A stretch of 64,000 bases of DNA from assembly GCA_021014325.1 (NCBI GenBank), contig CM037470.1, positions 2,418,001-2,482,000 of the forward strand. Reading direction: 5' to 3'. The stretch's first letter is position 1. Each line of letters starts with the position of its first letter. Positions 10,876 to 24,200 of the stretch are shown here, piece after piece. The notes beneath the pieces are model-generated. The model was not told the DNA's origin and ran no database searches. It saw only the letters and a list, made by a program, of their open reading frames with translations. Origin of the DNA: Plazaster borealis. Taxonomy: Eukaryota; Echinodermata; Asteroidea; Forcipulatida; Labidiasteridae. The position numbers were made by a program, and so were the translations under genes.

Positions 10876-11428
10876 CAGTGTTCCCTTAACAGTGGTCTGC
10901 TGGCCAAATACCAGTTGAAACACCCGAGGACCAGTCAAAATTCTCTTCGAGTAGTCCGGCTGGCTAGTTCATTTCTTGCCACTGCTGAAAATCACTGATT
11001 GTTCATATTAAGCCCTTTTCAGACGACAGCGACTTAGCAAGGGTCCCTTGCTTATTTTTAGCATGGTTTGCGAAATTGTACACAATGCGCCTCAGTGAAA
11101 GGAAAACAATGTTTATACTGTCCATAAAGGACAGCAAATTTGAGAAGATTTCACTGGGGACCTTTGAGAGTCCAAACAGTGTTGTCCTTCCACACAAAGT
11201 GCAATTTGTAAAAGTTTCACAAGCATGCTCAAAGTAAAGCAAGGGGCCCCCTGCTAAATTGCTGTCGTGTGAAAAGGGCTTACCTTCAAATTAGAAGTCC
11301 AATAAAAAAAAACAATGTTGAAAAGAAACTTTGACATATGGACCAGTGAAAAGCTAACAGACCAGTGAAATGAAATGTTTACCGGTTCTGCTGGCTAGTC
11401 ACTGAAAAAGTTAAGGGCAAACCCTGTA
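10876..11428. repeat. Dispersed 'GGTCTGCTGGCCAAAT' element, split by a nested foldback
   Basis: The left part (TGTTCCCTTAACAGTGGTCTGCTGGCC) and right part (ACCGGTTCTGCTGGCTAGTCACTGAAAAAG, both shown in part) match an intact copy at 49853-50055 and a reverse copy at 23157-23352. The 11010-11281 element sits in the middle. Confidence 0.75.
11010..11281. repeat. Nested miniature inverted-repeat element, about 272 bp
   Basis: AAGCCCTTTTCAGACGACAG at the left is matched by GCTGTCGTGTGAAAAGGGCTT at the right. Inner words GCAAGGGTCCCTTGCTT and AAGCAAGGGGCCCCCTGC also pair. Its insertion into the older element at 10876-11428 gives a relative age order. Confidence 0.8.
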
Positions 11429-13133
11429 CACCATGTGAAGACCATCGTTTTTAAGGAGTGCGAGTGCAATCGTACTCCTACCCACTCTATTTTAACCTTG
11501 TCTGAGAATCGTCTGAGGTACTCAGAGAAGTGTGACAAATTGCACCTTTTAAAGTTTGCGGCAAACTTTGGTAATTTTAAAAAAAAACTTTTTAATGTAT
11601 ACATTTTATCAACATTTTCAATAATGTCATTAAGAAGCATCATTTGTCAGTTTACACAAAAAAATTGCAATTCTGTTTCAATTATTATTATTATTTTTTT
11701 TATAAAATAAAAAAACAACCAACTTATCTATTCAGATATGAACAAAAGAAACTTGTGTTTTATGAAACAGTGTATCTTTTTGTAATCAGTATAGAAGCAT
11801 CACTTGCCTGGCACAGGGTTCTTGCAATAATATTTAAAGAAAAATCAAGTTAATTAAAAAGAATCACTCAACTCTTTAATTTTCAGATTCATGAAAAAAA
11901 ACAAAAAAAAAACTGTTTATGAGAATCGGTATTTAACAAATTAAATTCAGTGTAGAAGCATCAAAGGGTATACAGGATAGACAAGATCCGATTATTAAGT
12001 ACATGCCCAGCCAGACTCCAGGGTAACGAGGTTGTAGACTCAACCTAATCGTACCAAGTGAAATAAAAAATCATTCATATTTAAAAATTGCAAAACCCAG
12101 ATTATGCACAGGCTAGGCGGGGCAAAACGTTGTCTACCTAGTAGTCCAGGCCATGGAGCGGTTGACATTTGGAATGATCATACTAAGTACCAATTTGCAG
12201 TTACTTGATTTAATTTATTGTTTGTTAGCATTTAGATTGGCTGCGTTTTTTTTATTTTGGGTCAGTTGTTCGTGTAATGGATATTCTGTTTATTGCGGAG
12301 TCCCTGGTGTGCTTTGTTCATGTACAGCTCTCTCCACAGTACAAAATAACAAATACTTTTGTGTTACATGTAGGGCAGTTTGGCCGTTACGTAGTTACAC
12401 GTACAAGTGAACACTTGTGTTACACGTAGGGCAGTTTGGCCGTTACTAGCATTACATGTACATCGGCTTTGTAATATTATGTTTTTTAACGTGACTGGAT
12501 TATGTTTTGCCGATGATTATAACAGATTTAGGTACAAATCATTCAGCGTGGTGGATTATTTTATGTCTATTGACCGCATAAGGGCTTTGTAATTTTATCA
12601 ACATTATTTAATTGGTATGCTTGAAGGTATTTAATTTAAAAAGAATTCCATTTACATTTTCCGATAGTTTTTAGAGTTCGCCATCTTGAAACCAAGCCTA
12701 ACCGAGCCAACAAGTCGGTTACGGTTTGGTCCGAACAGCCGCGTCACCGCGGTTCAACCGAACACGCGAAAACGCTTAACCAATGACCAAAGCTCAAACA
12801 TGTTTCTGGTTGGGGTTGTCAAAACGCACTCCTGATTGTTGTACGAAATCTCCCCTGACTGCATGATGCAAATGTTGGCAGCAGCTCTGGACCATTGTAT
12901 GGTACAATATGTACTGGCCAATAATGCCATGATAATCCCTATTTAGCACCCCCCTATAATAAGATAAGCTTCTAATGGAACTCTCATTAGAGTTGTTGAC
13001 GTATCAATTACTGCCCTAATCAGTCCCATGGATGCTGGGTACCCATGTAAGGTGTCAATTTATTTCATATTGTACTTAACTGAAGGACAATTTCTGGTGG
13101 GATGGAATGAAGCGTGTGAATGGTCAGATACCT
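11429..13133. other. Intronic or upstream stretch, mostly unassigned
   Basis: AT-rich. A short duplication of TAGGGCAGTTTGGCCGTTAC occurs near 12371 and 12427. A fragment at 12848-12893 matches the GCAGAGCTGCCAAC element at 58512-58710. No exon recognised. Confidence 0.4.
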
Positions 13134-13326
13134 GGGCCCAATTTCATAGAGCTGCCTAAGCAGAAAATATTGCTTAACAATTTTCTGCTAAGCAGAAATG
13201 AGCAGGATACCAGTCACAAATTGTACATGTGACATGGTAGTTTGGCTGGTAACCTTATTCTGGTAAGCAAAAGTGTGTTGTGCTTAGCTACCTTGTGTGC
13301 TTAAGCAGCTCTATGAAATTGGGCCC
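13134..13326. repeat. Palindromic GGGCCCAATTTCATAGAGCTGC element, 193 bp, full length
   Basis: Terminal inverted repeats GGGCCCAATTTCATAGAGC and GCTCTATGAAATTGGGCCC are perfect. Inner halves also pair (GCTTAAG, AAGCAGAAA and AGCAAAAGTG words). This is the type copy of the commonest miniature element here, with about ten full or nearly full copies. Confidence 0.9.
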
Positions 13327-13375
13327 AGTTGGGACTGTGGGTCATTCAATTCATGAATAATTTCAAAGCCACGCT

Positions 13376-13755
13376 TAAAGGTATTGTACACGTTTGGTAA
13401 TGACTCTGATAATTAATGGCAATAAAAACTTACTTGGTCATGTTGGTAAATAGTACAACAGCTTTTGATAGTATAATGCATTTTGAGAAACTTTTCACTT
13501 TGAAGTACTGCGGCTATGGAAAAAGATATCACTTTTTATCCCCCAAAACATTTGAACCTGAGAGATTCTGTATTCCAATGCAGATTATTCTTCCTGCGTG
13601 GACATAACCGCTCCAGATTTTTGGCAATATCTCAAAAACATTACCACCTTTTGAAATGAAATTTTCACAGGTTAGTTTTATGGTATATAAAACTAAATAT
13701 GTTTGAAACAAACAATAGGCTCCAATTCCCAAACAGGGATACCATTCCTTTAATT
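13376..13755. repeat. TTAA-type dispersed repeat copy
   Basis: It starts TTAAAGGTATTGTACACGTT and ends near CCATTCCTTTAATTAA, with interior AATGGCAATAAAAACTTACT and GGTTAGTTTTATGG. It matches 26816-27005 and 38163-38491 in the same order. Confidence 0.75.
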
Positions 13756-14018
13756 AAGGGGTTATGATTGAGCAAGGCATTTTTGGGGGAATCAATGGTG
13801 TTGCACGATTGTACACCACCGGGAACGAGGTTGCAGAAGACCTACCTGGTAATTTTGGCATTATTACATACACTGTGCATGTACACGTGTTTGTAGGCCC
13901 AAATGTAGTCCTGATCCTATGAACAATGGATTTGTTGTAGTCTGCTGCCACCTAGCGTCCCCTAAAGTTACCCATTTCATAGAGCAGCTAATAAGTGTTC
14001 CAAAGATTTTGCTAAGCA

Positions 14019-14212
14019 GGGCCCAATCTCATAAAGGCTGTAAGCATACAAACTTGCTAAGCACAGAAACATATTGCTCAGCATAAATAGGTTACCCGCC
14101 AAAATGTCATGAAGTTTACATTGTTGCGATTGGTACCCCACTCATTTTTTTGCTAAGCAAAGAAACTTGCTTAGCATTATTTTCTGCTTTACAGTTTTTA
14201 TGAAATTAAGCC
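14019..14212. repeat. Diverged GGGCCCAATTT palindromic element
   Basis: The left end is GGGCCCAATCTCATAAAGGC; the right end TTTATGAAATTAAGCC has lost the exact terminal match. Length and interior GCTAAGCA words fit the family. Confidence 0.75.
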
Positions 14213-15187
14213 TGGAGAAAATTTTTGCCTGTGAAATGTTCAGCACTACAATAAAAATGTGCTTAGCACAAAATATGGTGTTCATGGTTTACAAATTCAA
14301 AACAAGGTGACGAGAAGTCACTCAGACGCCCCTCTGGCTGGCTAGTCCAGTGTTGTTGTACACAAACTGCATGATATGTACACACCACATGGATGAGTGC
14401 TTGTGCAATTTAGCAAAAGCAATAACATTTTTTTTCCCCCTTGCTCATACTGATGTCACCCTTGATGCTCAAATCCACGCATGCGAGGATTTACTGACTG
14501 CAATCAGTGAGTCCCAATGAAGCAAGCTTGAGAGAAAGCGTAAGAGAAAGACGGTGGGGGGGGAAGAAGGAAAAATAAAACCACATGGGAAATGTGCGTG
14601 TTGATTCGCCTGTCCTTCGTGTGTGTTACAATCCCTTGCATTATTCCATCAGCTACATATATTACTATCCACAGCAATATGGTTTTCTAATGATTACCTG
14701 CCATCATGTATAATGCATGGTGTCGCCATGTGTAGTGTAGATTAGGATTACATGTATGCATCCCCCCCCCCAACACACCCACTACCCCCCCCCCCCCCAT
14801 CCCTCCTTTACGTGATTAAACTCAGTGGTTTTGTGGTTTTGCTGGATTTGAAGCAATGGGTTTGGCAAGGCATGCTTGAGTCTACCTAGTTATTTGAACA
14901 TGGATTCCTCATCATCATCAGCAGACTGAGGAGGCTGTAAGTGTAAGTGGTGTCTGCCTACAAGTGTAGACAATCAAGTGGGGGGGGGGGGCAACATAAT
15001 AACAGGTGTTGAGTTAATTTTGAGTTAATTTCTTTGTTTGAGGGTAACTTCATTTGACCATTAAATGTATGTTGTTTGTGTTTTCTCCAATTTAATGTGG
15101 TGTTTCCCCCTTTTTCTTGAGTTAATTTTCAGTATTTTGATGAAACATTATTATTATTATTATTATTATTTTTTTTTTATGTTGCAG
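14213..15187. other. Non-coding stretch before the 15188 exon
   Basis: It holds poly-C runs at 14762-14797, a poly-G run near 14981 and an ATT microsatellite running into poly-T (about 15149-15178). That low-complexity run acts as the pyrimidine tract of the following 3' splice site, which ends TTGCAG. Confidence 0.5.
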
Positions 15188-15261
15188 GATAACAGCTCGT
15201 GTTTCTCCAGGGGTTTGCAAACGTTCTTATAGATCCATGGAAACCATCCAAGATCCGTATG
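15188..15261 (+). CDS. ARHGEF12: RhoGEF exon upstream of the PDZ domain (probable)
   Basis: This 74-nt candidate exon is bordered by TTGCAG and GTAAGA. After one leading base it stays open for 24 codons, including KRSYRSMETIQDPY, then leaves one base (G) that joins the CT of the 20562 exon to make Ala and continue AQLIQRC. The N-terminus before the PDZ domain is poorly conserved in this family, so I cannot confirm it by similarity. Support comes from good splice sites and phase fit. It may contain the start codon: its only Met is in SMETIQ. Alternatively it may be an internal exon after an unseen first exon, or a false call. Confidence 0.5.
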
Positions 15262-18200
15262 GTAAGATTTCACTTCTTTGCTTAGCAGGCCTGGACTTAC
15301 ACAAAGACCACGGAGGCCATGTCCTCTGTTGCCCTGGGCCCAATTTCATAGATCTGCTTAGGCACAAAAAGTACATGTAGCTAAGCACAACAAAATTATG
15401 CTTACCAGAAAAAGGTTACCAGCTAAAATACAATTTTACTAGTATAAAATGTAACTGGTATCCTGTTTAGTTTTGCTTAGCAGAAAAACATTAGGATTGT
15501 TCTCTGCTTAAGCAGCTCTATGAAATTGGGCCCTGGTCCTGGCCTTGGTGCCCCTTCAAAAGTTTTCCATTGACCTTAAGATTTTCGAATAGAACTGCCC
15601 TTTGCAAAATGAAAATGGCCTTGCGCTGTCAAAGATGAAATTCCAGGCCAGGCATAGAGTATTAAAATGCACATCAAAGGTTGGGTCATAGATTTGTAAA
15701 CACTTCAAAAATGTATGACCATAAAAACTTACTTGGTGAGTAAGCACTGCAGCTGTTGACTATTTTGAGAAAGGATTTCTTTCAAAGTAATATGGTTTGG
15801 ATAATTTTTCGACCCAAAACATTTAAAGCCGAGAAACGATTCATCTCAGTTTTCTTAAGGTTGGTGTCCATTCGCGATTGCTGTGGCCAGAGTATCGGTT
15901 GGTAACCGCTGTCAGCTCACTGGATTGATTGGATGTTCTTACCATGACAGTTTTTTGCTGTTTTCTCAACAAGTAGACACTGTATTTAACTGAAACTTTC
16001 ACATGTGACTTTTATTGCATCTTTAGTTTTGTCAATAAATCAGCATTACATATCTTTAAAAACAGGATTAGGCAAAAGCTCTAAAACAAACTCAAACCTT
16101 GAACTAAATGTGTATTTGGCAGAGGCAGTGAATTGTACAGTAACTTTATATGAAGGGTACTGTACAAGTAAACATAAGATACCATCCATTGTAAACAATG
16201 TAGTTATTGACAAGTGCAGAATGGATACATTGTATTACATTGTATCAAATAAAAAAAGATACATTATGTACTTTGTATTACTTTGTGTTACTTTGTGTTT
16301 GTGGACTCAAGGGTTCACTAATTTGACCTACATGTTCAAACCATTGTTTGTGTACAATGGGATATGATGGGATTATGTCAATAAACTTGTAGCCAACAAT
16401 GCGCCCTTATTATTTTTAGTATTTGTTGCATGCACTGTAGATGATGATGATGTAGCTCACGATACCAACCTTGGTTGTTGGCTGGCCGCTGTTAATGTCC
16501 CTTTGATTAACAGCCATGTACAGCCATGTACCATTGCCCAATTTCATAAAGCCTGTATGCACAAAAACTAGCAAGGCACAACAAACTCTTGCTTAGCAAC
16601 AATAGTTTACCAGCCAAAATACCATAGAGTTACCATTGCTGCGACCCGTACCCCACTCATTTCTTGCTTAGCAAAACAATTCGCTAAGTAAATTTTGTGC
16701 TTAACAGCTTTATGAACTCGGGCCCATGTCACATGTACAATTTGTGACTGGTATCCTGCTCATTGGTGCTCTGCAGAAAATTGTTAAGCAATATTTTCTG
16801 CTTTTAAAAGCAGCTCTGTGAAATTGGGCCCTGGGCATAACCACGCAGTGAAGACCATGTTCCTCACACTTTTATTGCCTAAATTAATGTTACGTGGTTC
16901 TTACAAGTCCTTGTCATTGTGAAAAGAAACACATTTAAGTGTACCACTTAGCTACCGTCACCTTAGCAGTTTTTCCAGTGGATGTATTTTTTTGTGTAAG
17001 TAGCTGAAACCACCCAAAAGTGTTTCAACATATTGACTTGCAGGCTTATATACTGGAAAAAAATTGAACTATTAATGATATAATTTTTCTCAAATTACAA
17101 TTAAACAAATGGATGGGGAATTAGGCAGGTAACTTTTTCCGTCCATTTCTGATGGGAATCGGATGGTGGTTTTTAAAGAAAATGTTTTAAAAACATCAAA
17201 TGAATCAGCTCAAAATTGTTTTCAGTAAACAGTGAAAGCCTACATGTCCTTTCACATATGTGGAAACACTTTTTGGGGTGGTTTCAGGTACTTACAAAAA
17301 AATTACAACCACTGGAAAAACTACTAACATGACGGACGTAAAGGGGTACACATTATCGGCATGTACATGTATGCATTTGCCTTCCAAGAAATGCCCTGGT
17401 AAAAAAAAAAAAAGTCTGACATCAACTCCTTAAGCTCATATTGAAAACCTATTTTGTAAAAGGTCACGCTGTGTAAATAATTTATTAACAATCACATGTT
17501 GCTGCTTCAGCGAGTCTCCTGTGATTAACGTAAACATCGGCGTACGATAACAGTTCCCAAAACCCCCTCCATGTTTTGGTTTTTTTTATCTTGTAGCTGA
17601 TGTCACAACCAAATCACGGTGACATTGATGATACAGAGATTACACTTGAGTGAACCTGTATTAAGGTTCCCTTACCATCATCTGCAGGGTGCATGCACTT
17701 ATCTTGATCGAGCTGTGAAAATAGCGCCCTCTGTTGGTTGAAAAATGTTTTTTTATTTTTTTTATTTTTATTTTTTATTACATATTGCACATGTACAGTT
17801 GTTGATGGTATTAAATTGTATGATTTGGGGAATGCATTCCTACGTACATGTAGATAGATCCTTTTTTCAAGTGGTTAAAAAGTTTTGAAATGTTTTATAC
17901 ATTCTAGTGGTTCTAAATAGATACCTACAGGCCTGATACTTTGGTACTTCAAAAAGGCAATATATGCATTGCCTCCATGCCCCTGGTCATTGCCTTGGTG
18001 CCCTAATATTGTGCCCTAGTGCTAAGGAAAAACAAACTGATTGGCCTGACAAAATTTAATCGCCTCCATGCTCTCTGATCTTTGACTTGGTGCCCCTTGA
18101 AATGATCCAGAAGAAATGTAAACTGCCTAGAGGTGTCTAGAGGTGCCTTTTACTAAGGAAAAAAAACCCACCTTGCCCTTTCGGAGTGAAGTATCAGGGC

Positions 18201-21200
18201 TGCAATGGAGACAATCACCTCCCCGGCCCCCTTGGTCAGTGAGGCCTTGGTGCCCCTTGAAATGTTCCAGTAGAAACTTAAACTGCCCTCACACTGTGCC
18301 CTATGCTAAGGAAAAAGACTGCCTTGCCATTTCAAGACTGAACGTATCGGGTCTGAAAATGAAGCAATCACCTTCATGCCCTCTGATCATTGGGGCCTTG
18401 AGGCCTTGGTGCCCCTTGAGGCCTTGGTGCCCCTTGAGGCCTTGGTGCCCCTTGAAATGTTCTTGGTAGAAATTTAAACTGCCCTCATAGTGTGCTCTAT
18501 GCTAAGGAAAAAACCTGCATTGCCATTTCAATGACTGAACGTATCAGGTCTGAAATGGAGGCAATCACCTTCATGCCCTCTGATCATTGGGGCCTTGAGG
18601 CCTTGGTGCCCCTTGAGGCCTTGGTGTCCCTTGAGGCCTTGGTGCCCCTTGAATTGTTCCTGGTAGAAATTTAAACTGCCCTCATACTGTGCCCTATGTT
18701 AAGGAAAAAGACTGCCTTGCCATTTCAAGACTGAAGTATCAGGAATACAATGGAGGCAATCACCTTCATACCCCCTGGTCATTGGGGCCTTGAGGCCTTG
18801 GTGTCCCTTAAGGCCTTGGTGCCCTTTGAAATGTTCCAGTAGAAATGTACATTTTCCTTATAGAGGTGCCCTTTACTAAAGATCGGGAGGAAAACTGCCT
18901 TGCCCTCACAAGAACAAAGTACCAGGTCTGCACACGTAGCTTGAATGGCATATGATGACAGTTGCAAACTTTCTTTTTTCCACTTTTTTTTTTTACATGG
19001 AGAATATGATCATGTGCTTCAAAATATGCTGTAAACCAATTTTATGAAATTCATACAAATTGTAAGAAGGACCTTCGAGTACTGGGCCCAATTTCATAGA
19101 GCTGCTTAAGCACAAAAAGTAGCTAAGTACAACAAAATTATTATGCTTACTAGATTAAGGTAACCAGCCAAAATACCATGTTACGTGTTTAATTTGTGAC
19201 TGGTATCCTGCTCATTTTTGCTCAGCAGCAAATTGTTAAGCAATATTTTCTGCTTTTAAAGGAGCTCTATGAAATTGGACCCTGATCCGACAGTATTAGG
19301 GATAATTCACCTTGGATGAAAACGAAAAGTTCATGATGTTTTCAGAGTACACTAGGCCATTGCCTTCGCTCGTTTGGTACATCATTCCTCAAGCTGGCCT
19401 ATTATTACCCTAACTAGAAACGGTGAAAGAGACGAGTACAGGTTTGAGATAATGTGCCATTAGCAATGACGCTGCTGGAAATGCGTCAGTAAGAAAATGA
19501 CATCTCTCAGTCATAATTTAACAGAACCCCCTGTGGGCCCTTCTTTCTTGAAGTCCTTGGTCTCTGTGCCTGTCATCGACGATGTCACAGCAATCCGTTG
19601 ATTGAATCTCTCAGACTCGAGAGAAAAGATACATTTTAGGTTCTTGCAAGACGCTCGATACTCGAACAAATATAGACATGCTAGAAGAAAAAGAAAAAAG
19701 TCAGGTAAAGGCAGTTAGTTTGGTACCTGTATATAAAAATTATACATGATTGGAAACGATTGATGAAAAAAGTGGATGATATTGAATGGTCTGACACTAC
19801 ATGTAGGAGGGTTGAGTGTGTACTGAAATGCATTTACCATGGTACATGTATCATATTGCAGGCTGTCATAGTTTATATATCATTCAAAAACCACTGCGAA
19901 TTATATTGAATGGTCAGATAGTAGAAAGGTTGAATGTGTACTGTAAATTGTATTCCCCACATGATATCATATTGCAGGCTGTCATACATGTACACTGTAG
20001 TTTATCTATACTGTATCATTCAAAACCACAGTGGATGATATTGAATGGTCAGACAGTAAGAGGGTTGACTGTGTACCGTGTATGCATTCACTATATGATA
20101 TACCATATCGGACTGGCTTAGTTTATGTGTCTTTCAAAACCTCAGTGGATGATATTGAATGGTCAAACAACATGACCAATTTACTTGCACCATGGAGGTA
20201 GGATTAGCAATCCTCAATCCAACAGAATCAAACAACAAATGCAGATGGATTTTGAATAGATGGTGTTGTTAGGGTTGTCAGGTTATACATTTCTGAGAAA
20301 CCCATTTTTTGTGACGATTGGAGACCGAATTAAAGTAATGTAGAGAGAGATAGAGAGCGTATTGTCATGCAGGGGGCACTGCAGGGAACCGGTGGGCTAC
20401 ACTAACAAAAACAATTTCGTCCGCAAAGGTCTGAAAACAGCATCGTACCTTCTCTTTAAGATGTGAAAGTGCAGCCTGGCTACCTCCAACAGTAGCAGAG
20501 TTAATATTAAAAAAGAAATTAATGGTAAAAATAATGTTTTTCTTTTTGTGGTGATTTACAGCTGCCCAGTTGATACAACGATGTGTAATTGTACAGAAGG
20601 ATGAGAAGGGATATGGACTGACAGTAAGTGGAGACAACCCCGTCTTCATACAGAGCGTCAAAGATGGTAAAGAAATCTCTGAATTCAAAAGATATTTTGT
20701 ATTACTATTAGTATTATTATTGGTTTATGGAGTGTCGTGGCCGAGCGGTCTAGTTCACCGGACCCAAGCTCTGGTGTTGTCAGCAGCAGAGTGTGGGTTC
20801 AAATCCCAGTCATGACACTTAAAATAAATACAAAACATTCAGACATCGCAGCCAAAGCTTGAATTGTGTTTAAAATACAACAAGAGTTAAATAAAAAATC
20901 GATACAAAATCCAACAAGATATCAAACTAACCAAGCCTTAACATGTACATGTATGACTACATGTATACAAATTATAAAAAATGCAAAGACTAGTAAGCAC
21001 AGATTGAAAAATAAAGAATGGAAAAAAACAGAATATTTTAAGACTAAGTTCATAAGGAGAAATACAAATCCGGAAATGTTATCGCTATAGATAAAATATT
21101 ACAAAATACACGATATAGGCTATTAGACCAAACACACACTATAAGCAGTAGAAAGACGACCTACAAAATTATTTTATTGAGTGCTTCAACAACAGATGGA

Positions 21201-24200
21201 ATGCAACTATTCCTGTACCAGCCAGCATGAACATTTGATTAAACGGTACTTTTTTTTGCTCAGTCACTCTTTTGATATTGCCTTCTTTCCGAGACGGCCT
21301 CGATTCTTAGGGCTCTGTCACACGCCGCAACTTTTACAGGCAACTTTGAGGCAACCAACTGCAGTGTATGCTACCGGACCACTTCGGTAGCACAGGAGTA
21401 ATTTTTGCAAACAGTGTCTTACGATACCCAAGACAAATATGTGAACATTCAGATGTGAATACCTTTTTTTCATGGAGATTGCCTGAACTGGTTGCCTGTA
21501 AATTGCCTCATGTGACATGGGCCTTGGTAATCTTGACAGATTCTATTAATAGCTCTGTGACTCATCTTCGCTCAGTAGTGGTCATGCTTCCCTACCTCTT
21601 TTTCTCCTCTAGATGGCGCTGCATCCAAGGCTGGCGTCCAGCAAGGGGATAGGATAATCAAGGTAGGACTACTCAATATTAAAACCCTAACAGACTATGC
21701 CCTTGTGTAGACATACTGCCCAAATCCTTCGATATCCTTCAGATTAAAGTTGTCATAACCCTAAAGTGCCCAAATCCTTCGATATCCTTCAACTTATTGT
21801 AAGTATACATATTAGCAAAAATCCTTCAAAATCCTTTTGAGACAGAAGTTAGGGAGTCAACTTTGTGATTTACTATAGGTGCTCGGCTTTATTACAATCT
21901 CCACCCCTTCTTCAGAGTCATAATACCTAAAACCTTCAAAATCCTCCTATGTAAAAACAGCCCGATAGCCCAAGTCCTGCGAAATCCTACCCTGACAAAA
22001 ACTCATTTTAGCCCAAACCCTTTGAAATCCTCCTGTGTTGCAGATCCCTAATAGCCCAAATCCTTCGAAATCCTGCACTTTGGCAATGAGGATATTGTAG
22101 GACTTGGGTTCTTTTTTAATTATAATAATAATAATTATTATGAAATTTGCTTAGCGGCTACACAAAATCAGGCCCGGGCTAGCTTTTTTGGCAAGTTAAA
22201 TCACAAACACTTTATTTCAATTTTTACACATTCAACATTAATGTATCTGTGATGTATACCCACCTTAAGACTTCGCATCGACATGCGCCCGAATCGATAC
22301 ACTTCTGCTCGCGGAAAAAGACAACAATTAAATTTGGCGTTTTGCCCTGACTGGCACAGGGCAGGTGACATTTGAAGAGTCTTGGAAAGTGATGCACATG
22401 TCTTTAAGTCCCACGTCGCGTACTCAATTTTCATACCCCTGAGATATTTGTGCTCACCATCAAGCCAGGCTGCACTTTCACATCTTTAAAGAGAAGGTAC
22501 GATGCTGTTTTCAGACCTTTGCGGACGAATTTTTGTTTTTTTTAATGTAGCCCACCGGTTCCCTGCAGTGCCCCCTGGATGACCATACGCTCTCTATCTC
22601 TCTCTACATTACTTTAATTCGGTCTCCAATTATCACACAAAAAATGGGTTTCTCAGAAATGTATAACCTGAAACCCTAACAACACCATCTATTCAAAATC
22701 CATCTGCATTTGTTGTTTGATTCTGTTGGATTGAGGATTGCTAATCCTACCTCCATGGTGCAAGTAAATTGGTCATGTTTTTACAGTGCATTGGATCAGG
22801 CATACCACTGTAATCAGAGTCCAACAGTTTGGGTGTTGAGTTACTGAATGGTGTTGGACTGAGGACTGCACTAGTAAACTGACCATGCTTTACATGGGTA
22901 CAGGCATACATGTGTACCATTATAATCAGAGTCCAACAGTTTGGGTGTTGAGTTACTGAATGGTGTTGAATTGAGGACTGCACTAGTAAACCGATCATGC
23001 TTTACAGGGGATCAGGCATCCTAAAAAAAATACAGCAATTAACAATGACGTAATTTCCCCTTTAAGTTTGGATGACCTAATTTAAAAATCAACATGTATT
23101 TTTGGAGTAATATGTCCGCAAATTTGTTGCAACACTCACTAGTTTTTACATGTTTTCAGGGTTTGCCCTTAACTTTTTTAGTGACTGGCCAGCAGGACCA
23201 GTTAGCTTGCCATTTCACCAGTCCATCACATTTTTCACTGGTCCATAATTTCAAATGAAATAGGGATGCTTGTCAACACTTGAACTAGCCAGCCATACTA
23301 CTTGGAGTGAATTTTTGACTGATTAACTGGCAATTGGCCAGCGGACCACTGTTATTGTTAAAGGCACTGGACGTTTGGTTACTCAAAATGTAGCATAAAA
23401 ACTTACTTGGTAATGAGCAACAGAAAGCTGTTGATAGTATAAAACATTGTGAGAAACGACTCCCTCTGAAGTAACATAGTTTTCGAGAAAGAGGTAATTT
23501 CTCACTAAAATATTTTGAATCTGAGAAAAACTTCAGGCCTGAAGCCTTTCTCAGGCATCTGAAAGCACCCTCATTTGTACAACAAGGGTGTTTTTTCTTT
23601 CATTATTTTGTTGCAACTTCGATGACCAATTGAGCCCAATATTTCACAGGCTTGTTGTTTTATGCATATGTTGGGATACACCAAGTGAGAATACTGGTCT
23701 TTGACAATTACCAAATGTGTCCAGTGCCTTTAAGGGAGAACGCTGATCAGTTTTAAGCTCGGAGATGTCTAGTATCGTATTCACTATAAAACATCCGGTT
23801 TGAATGTTTCAGTACACGTCTAGAATATCTTTTAAAATATTCAAACTTCCCTAAAGTCACCACACCCTCTTCAACACGGTTGTGATCGGCACTGTAAACA
23901 CACACACACAATGCCAATGTCACTACCAAATTCATTTCCGTGTTTGGGATCCAGGAATAACATTGGACAACCCAGGCCACACATTGTTATGTACTGAGTG
24001 GTAGCTTTTTTCCCTCAATAAATAACACAGTGAGAAGGCAGAAAAGCTGTTGGTTTAACAGCAGCCCAAGGTTGACATGTCATTCGAAACAGTGCAGGAA
24101 ATTCTGGCTTGGATTCAAGTTGAAGTTAAAGGATTGGTAAGGATATAAAACATCATTGTTTAATTTTAGTCTGAAAGCCTACTGATTTTGAAGTTCATAC

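Noticed and set aside
16005..16367. 120-codon open frame on the plus strand
   Set aside because: It begins inside a TTAA-family fragment and has simple-sequence duplications at its end; no domain is recognised.
16834..17320. Intact palindromic element
   Set aside because: Only loose inverted words are visible and no sharp ends could be set, so it is noted only as a weakly palindromic stretch.
20729..20822. Functional tRNA-Leu gene
   Set aside because: The A and B boxes are good, but the same sequence recurs with a SINE tail at 44288-44440 and 47140-47345, and the variable arm is degenerate.
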